Below, in pieces: positions 61,901 through 64,000 of a stretch of 64,000 bases of DNA. Numbering within the stretch: the stretch's first letter is position 1; every line of letters starts with the position of its first letter. Below the pieces are notes generated by a model. The model ran no database searches and was not told the DNA's origin. It was given only the letters and a program-made list of their open reading frames with translations. Position numbers and translations under genes: made by a program. The DNA lies in IMG/VR virus record IMGVR_UViG_3300040801_003999, positions 64,001 through 128,000 of that record. One strand, written 5' to 3'. The DNA comes from a virus.

Positions 61901-62561
61901 GGCCATAATCATCTCTCGGAGCTGCAAATGTTCCAGTCGGGACATTATTCCATAGGTCAAAAATAACTGAAGCACTGGAAGGAATATTTTCGCCTTGCTC
62001 AGCCCAAAATTCGACAGTCACTCCTTTGTCAAAATTCATCTGCAAGTTTGCAGATTGAGTATGAGCAGGCTTGTAGACATTTGATGATTCAAATCCAGTT
62101 GACAAAACTGCCATACTTGAACCAGTATTCAACGTGCCGAATAAAGTTAAGTATGAAGGGGATGACGCAGACGCATACTGTTTTCCGTTATATGTTGCGT
62201 TTTGACCGACTGAATCATACAGAAAGGTTGCATATCCTGTTGTTCGAGGATAGAAATTCTCGAACACATACAAGTCAACAGCCGAAGCAGAAGCTTCCCA
62301 TTGCAATTTTTCTTTTTTAGACCCATCAAAAGGATATCTCAACTGAATATAGTTGAATGCATCTTCATAATATTTTTTAGCTGACCCGAAACGAGCAAAA
62401 TTTTGAGGTTTTGAATAATCAGTATTCGGCAAAGTTCGACGCTTTTTGCGCGAAACTTCAGCTAAAAACTCGGGACCTTCAATATCAATTGAAGTCTTTG
62501 ACAAGTCTTTTGAGGAAAGTAATTTGTTAGATTTTTTTGTGAAGAGGTCTTTAATAGCCAT
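58938..62561 (-). CDS. Giant virion structural protein with LamG-like domain
   Basis: A 1207-residue protein. Residues about 80-400 hold an embedded LamG-like region (NFDKGVTVEFWAEQGENIPS; WNHYAFRFYNISSDLRCDLY; GSLDEFRYWKEKRLDSDIKR). The following part (DAEDQLSNFAQIIGSYFDEA) is a helical conserved segment, and the C-terminus is mixed. It probably forms the rod or base of the adhesion structure with its neighbours. Its leader (62562-62623) has an inverted repeat without a T-run. Confidence 0.6.
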   Translation of the reverse strand: MAIKDLFTKKSNKLLSSKDLSKTSIDIEGPEFLAEVSRKKRRTLPNTDYSKPQNFARFGSAKKYYEDAFNYIQLRYPFDGSKKEKLQWEASASAVDLYVFENFYPRTTGYATFLYDSVGQNATYNGKQYASASSPSYLTLFGTLNTGSSMAVLSTGFESSNVYKPAHTQSANLQMNFDKGVTVEFWAEQGENIPSSASVIFDLWNNVPTGTFAAPRDDYGRLTIEITGSSSGSFSFLLTAQSGTNGVFQQELGTNLTDYSNWNHYAFRFYNISSDLRCDLYVNGSENDSYVASSNSLQEVTGALVATIGAFKTAPSGSTTLSEGWGGFSGSLDEFRYWKEKRLDSDIKRFYFTNVDGGANTDKYKTELGVYYKFNEGITNRDAIDSIVLDYSGRTTKATWVNYSTVGQRNTGSAIVSASVADSEFLDPIIYSIHPLVSSEKTRLMTLGENYDINNDKSVFNMYPSFMQDAEDQLSNFAQIIGSYFDEAYLFTEFLPKLKFKEYVSGSNKPHRFFKYGIMGQGMVAPEIFEQVDELAELYNRDELIEFKDQLENVKNIIYQNVYINLVDIYKMKGTEEAYRNLIRCFGVDDELIKINRYANNEEFKYRTNVTSRAIAKKYFDCSTVDKFDGTIYQYPSPHRPESVSYISGTITEKKEEKWPMTVEASVFFPKKPSKFDSNHDKFYFPNVTASLFGCHPARTGSATDLTFATSSTWSTSSFEADFQVYAVKDYVDSDDARFVLRSTSADSPFPTLTSSLFQDVYDNNEWNISVRVSPQEKNAGIVPEPAQNSYLVEFYGVNSIVDEVQGSFYVTGTMEYESGSVFLTSPKRLYLGTHRTNFTGSALNRTDVKFGYLRYWFNRLENEALIAHSKDPELYGDLYALRKRYENIDGIETKNIPEIDTLALNWEFYNVTGSDASGQAYIDDYTSGSAEKTGLYGFIGGIVNNQHTGRADYLLQSSTSIVDKQYVAAAKQNLPELVHSSDMIDILVQDDERFTSDTRPVNYFLSFEKNMYQNISEEMLNWFGTITEFNNLIGEPIHRYQQEYRGLRNLRQLFFEKVGSSPDFDRFVEFYKWFDTSLGQMLMDLVPASSEVKYGIDNVLENHLFARDKYYNKYPTVEKNAPEPNTAANTINKLKVNYIYNSPPRTDKTETSFEWLKYDASRSGSFLTTGDAGTDASAEGLRKVYSSDRNRKFVTPLSLDIDLDEY

Positions 62562-62623
62562 ATATCATCCCGAACGTCGTTAGAACATTATAACTAGTTT
62601 CGGGCTGCTTTTTAATAATTAAA

Positions 62624-64000
62624 TTACCACTTTTTGCATGACCAGTATCTAGCTTTGGTTTTAGGGCCGGGATTATCGCAATTGTGTCTAGCTCTAAAGC
62701 TCTTGCGGCGCTCAGGATCGTTTTTCTTAATTTTCATATTGGGGTCGCCAAAACTTACTTTCTTAACCTTATCCCCGTCTTTGACATAAACTGAAAACTT
62801 TTTTTTGACACTTTTATCACGAAACGGTTTATTGAGAGTGACTTTTCGACCTTGGTATTCAGCTTCGAACAAACCTTCGACACTCATCTTTTCATCAAGC
62901 TTCCTAACAAATTCAGATAATTCGCCGGGCTGCAATTCATACTCTTCGCTAGAAAAATCATCTTTTTTCTGTTGAATGATGTTATCTAGAGATTGTTTCA
63001 TGCCGCTATCAATAGTTTTACCAGTTGAGTCGACGTCATCCGCCTCATCTGTTCGAGGGACACAGTTTGGCACCGAACGACCGTTCTTTTTTTTCATGCC
63101 AACCATCTCATAGTTGTCCCAACATGGATCATTTTCAAGCAAAGATACCATTTCATTCATGAATTTTTTGTAATAACCTTCCTTCTTTAAAAACTTCGCT
63201 CGGGGCCAATCACTCTCTCCCGGCTTCGGTCTTTTATCAGTCAAATTTAGAGAATACGGATCTGGCTTGTTGGGGTCTGCCGGGTCGTCGATCTTTTCCA
63301 ATTCTGCCTTAGTGTTAATCCACTTTTTTAAAAATTCAGCTAAATCTTTCTTCATTCGAACAGGTGCGCTGAGCATAAACATGTCCACAAGTCGCTCGCC
63401 AGCTCCTCTCTCCTCTAAGTCTCTTACTAGAGATTCGACCATGGCATTCACGCCCGCTTTTACCGCGCGGTCGATGTCAAAATCTTCAGGCATCATATTT
63501 TTGCCATATTTGCTTTTTAAGTTCTTCTCCCAGTCTTCCATAGCTTCTCCCAAATTATTTCTAAAATAGAAAGAAAACTCCCCTTCTACTTTCAATTTGC
63601 CCATTTTCACTAGTTTAATTAGAGTCGCGGGCTCCTTAGAATAAATTTTACTTAATGGTGTTGCATCAAAGGAGTTACTGTAATCTAGCGAAGAATCTTG
63701 TTTGCAATTATCTATTTTTATTGGTGTTAGGGTATTGTTCGGATCGTCGAGTTGTTTGTGATCCACATCAGCTCTTCTTTTTTCGTAGTAATCCCAAATA
63801 CTGTAAGCATCTCTAGAAATGTAGTTTCTGTCCGGAATCAAGCCAGTTCCTTCGATAGTTGCAACCTCCATAGCGACATCATACAGTAGCGGACCCCAAC
63901 CGTCGGCGGCCGATGAAATTCGAACTATGAATCCACCTGCGCACGGACCATCTGTCGTGTGCTTCATCTCGTATCCATCAGGAAGATTGAAATTACGAGG
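62624..64000 (-). CDS. GNAT-fold protein with C-terminal phage domain (5' end beyond window)
   Basis: The frame is open from the window edge: 11 codons (PRNFNLPDGYE) precede the first ATG at 63967, so the true start lies beyond 64000. The N-terminal part, with ADGWGPLLYDVAMEVATIEG and ISRDAYSIWDYYEKRRADV, shares a GNAT-like layout with the gene at 39937-40650. The middle is helical. The C-terminus (KPFRDKSVKKKFSVYVKDGD; RRKSFRARHNCDNPGPK; ARYWSCKKW) is a widespread phage module of unknown function with two cysteines. Probably a virion or virion-associated protein. Confidence 0.6.
   Translation of the reverse strand, partial: PRNFNLPDGYEMKHTTDGPCAGGFIVRISSAADGWGPLLYDVAMEVATIEGTGLIPDRNYISRDAYSIWDYYEKRRADVDHKQLDDPNNTLTPIKIDNCKQDSSLDYSNSFDATPLSKIYSKEPATLIKLVKMGKLKVEGEFSFYFRNNLGEAMEDWEKNLKSKYGKNMMPEDFDIDRAVKAGVNAMVESLVRDLEERGAGERLVDMFMLSAPVRMKKDLAEFLKKWINTKAELEKIDDPADPNKPDPYSLNLTDKRPKPGESDWPRAKFLKKEGYYKKFMNEMVSLLENDPCWDNYEMVGMKKKNGRSVPNCVPRTDEADDVDSTGKTIDSGMKQSLDNIIQQKKDDFSSEEYELQPGELSEFVRKLDEKMSVEGLFEAEYQGRKVTLNKPFRDKSVKKKFSVYVKDGDKVKKVSFGDPNMKIKKNDPERRKSFRARHNCDNPGPKTKARYWSCKKW

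Noticed and set aside
62562-62623. Inverted repeat CCCGAA/TTCGGG in the gap before the 1207-residue gene
   Set aside because: Only six pairs with a long loop of about 20 bases and no T-tract, so I do not call it a terminator or a defined regulatory site.
1-64000. tRNA genes, CRISPR arrays, insertion sequences and attachment sites
   Set aside because: I looked in every intergenic gap and saw none; gaps are too short for tRNA clusters, and no direct-repeat arrays or transposase motifs are visible.

Overview
The window is a contiguous piece of a tailed, contractile-tail (myovirus) bacteriophage genome with a T4-like virion programme that has diverged far from T4. It is probably from an uncultured environmental phage; the gene types resemble those of marine and lake T4-like metagenomic phages, but the sequence alone does not fix the habitat or host. 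Essentially every gene is read from the minus strand. Genes are packed with TAATG/ATGA overlaps and GGAG-type ribosome binding sites, no gap exceeds about 300 bases, and no tRNA genes or CRISPR arrays were seen. A lipobox protein, a signal-peptide protein and a bS21 homologue suit a bacterial, probably Gram-negative host.

Read in the direction of transcription (64000 to 1), the layout is as follows. (1) 64000-40651: a virion structural/adhesion module of very large proteins, several carrying LamG/concanavalin-like domains, with a putative secreted lipoprotein metalloprotease embedded in it. (2) 40650-35081: a replication/recombination block with a GNAT-like protein, a RuvC-like resolvase, a DnaG-like primase, a small zinc protein and a single-chain Mre11-Rad50 (SbcD-SbcC) fusion. 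(3) 35025-31766: small membrane/envelope proteins (holin- and spanin-like), a ParB-like protein, a patatin-like phospholipase and a zinc-ribbon protein. (4) 31779-29590: small conserved and structural proteins. (5) 29491-18298: terminase, portal, prohead core proteins, a beta-helix protein, prohead protease, a phage bS21, scaffold and major capsid protein. (6) 18233-16752: a homing-endonuclease-like gene bracketed by two look-alike terminators. (7) 16630-1: neck proteins, tail terminator/sheath stabiliser, sheath, tube, gp26-like and gp51-like chaperones, tape measure, tube initiator, LysM-like baseplate protein, hub protein, an unknown structural protein, and the start of a probable family A DNA polymerase.

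The genes give a nearly complete head-neck-tail-baseplate assembly line. Packaging (terminase, portal) leads into prohead assembly and maturation (scaffold, protease, capsid with a recognisable L-x-E/A cleavage site), then the neck, then a contractile tail built on the hub. Four intrinsic terminators were found on the minus strand. Two RNA hairpins overlap ribosome binding sites, of terminase and primase, and suggest post-transcriptional control.

The observations most worth following are the Mre11-Rad50 fusion with an unusual zinc hook, the phage ribosomal protein bS21 inside the head operon, the endonuclease cassette between duplicated terminators, the terminase ribosome binding site buried in a terminator, the patatin phospholipase in an envelope-gene cluster, and the HExxH lipoprotein.
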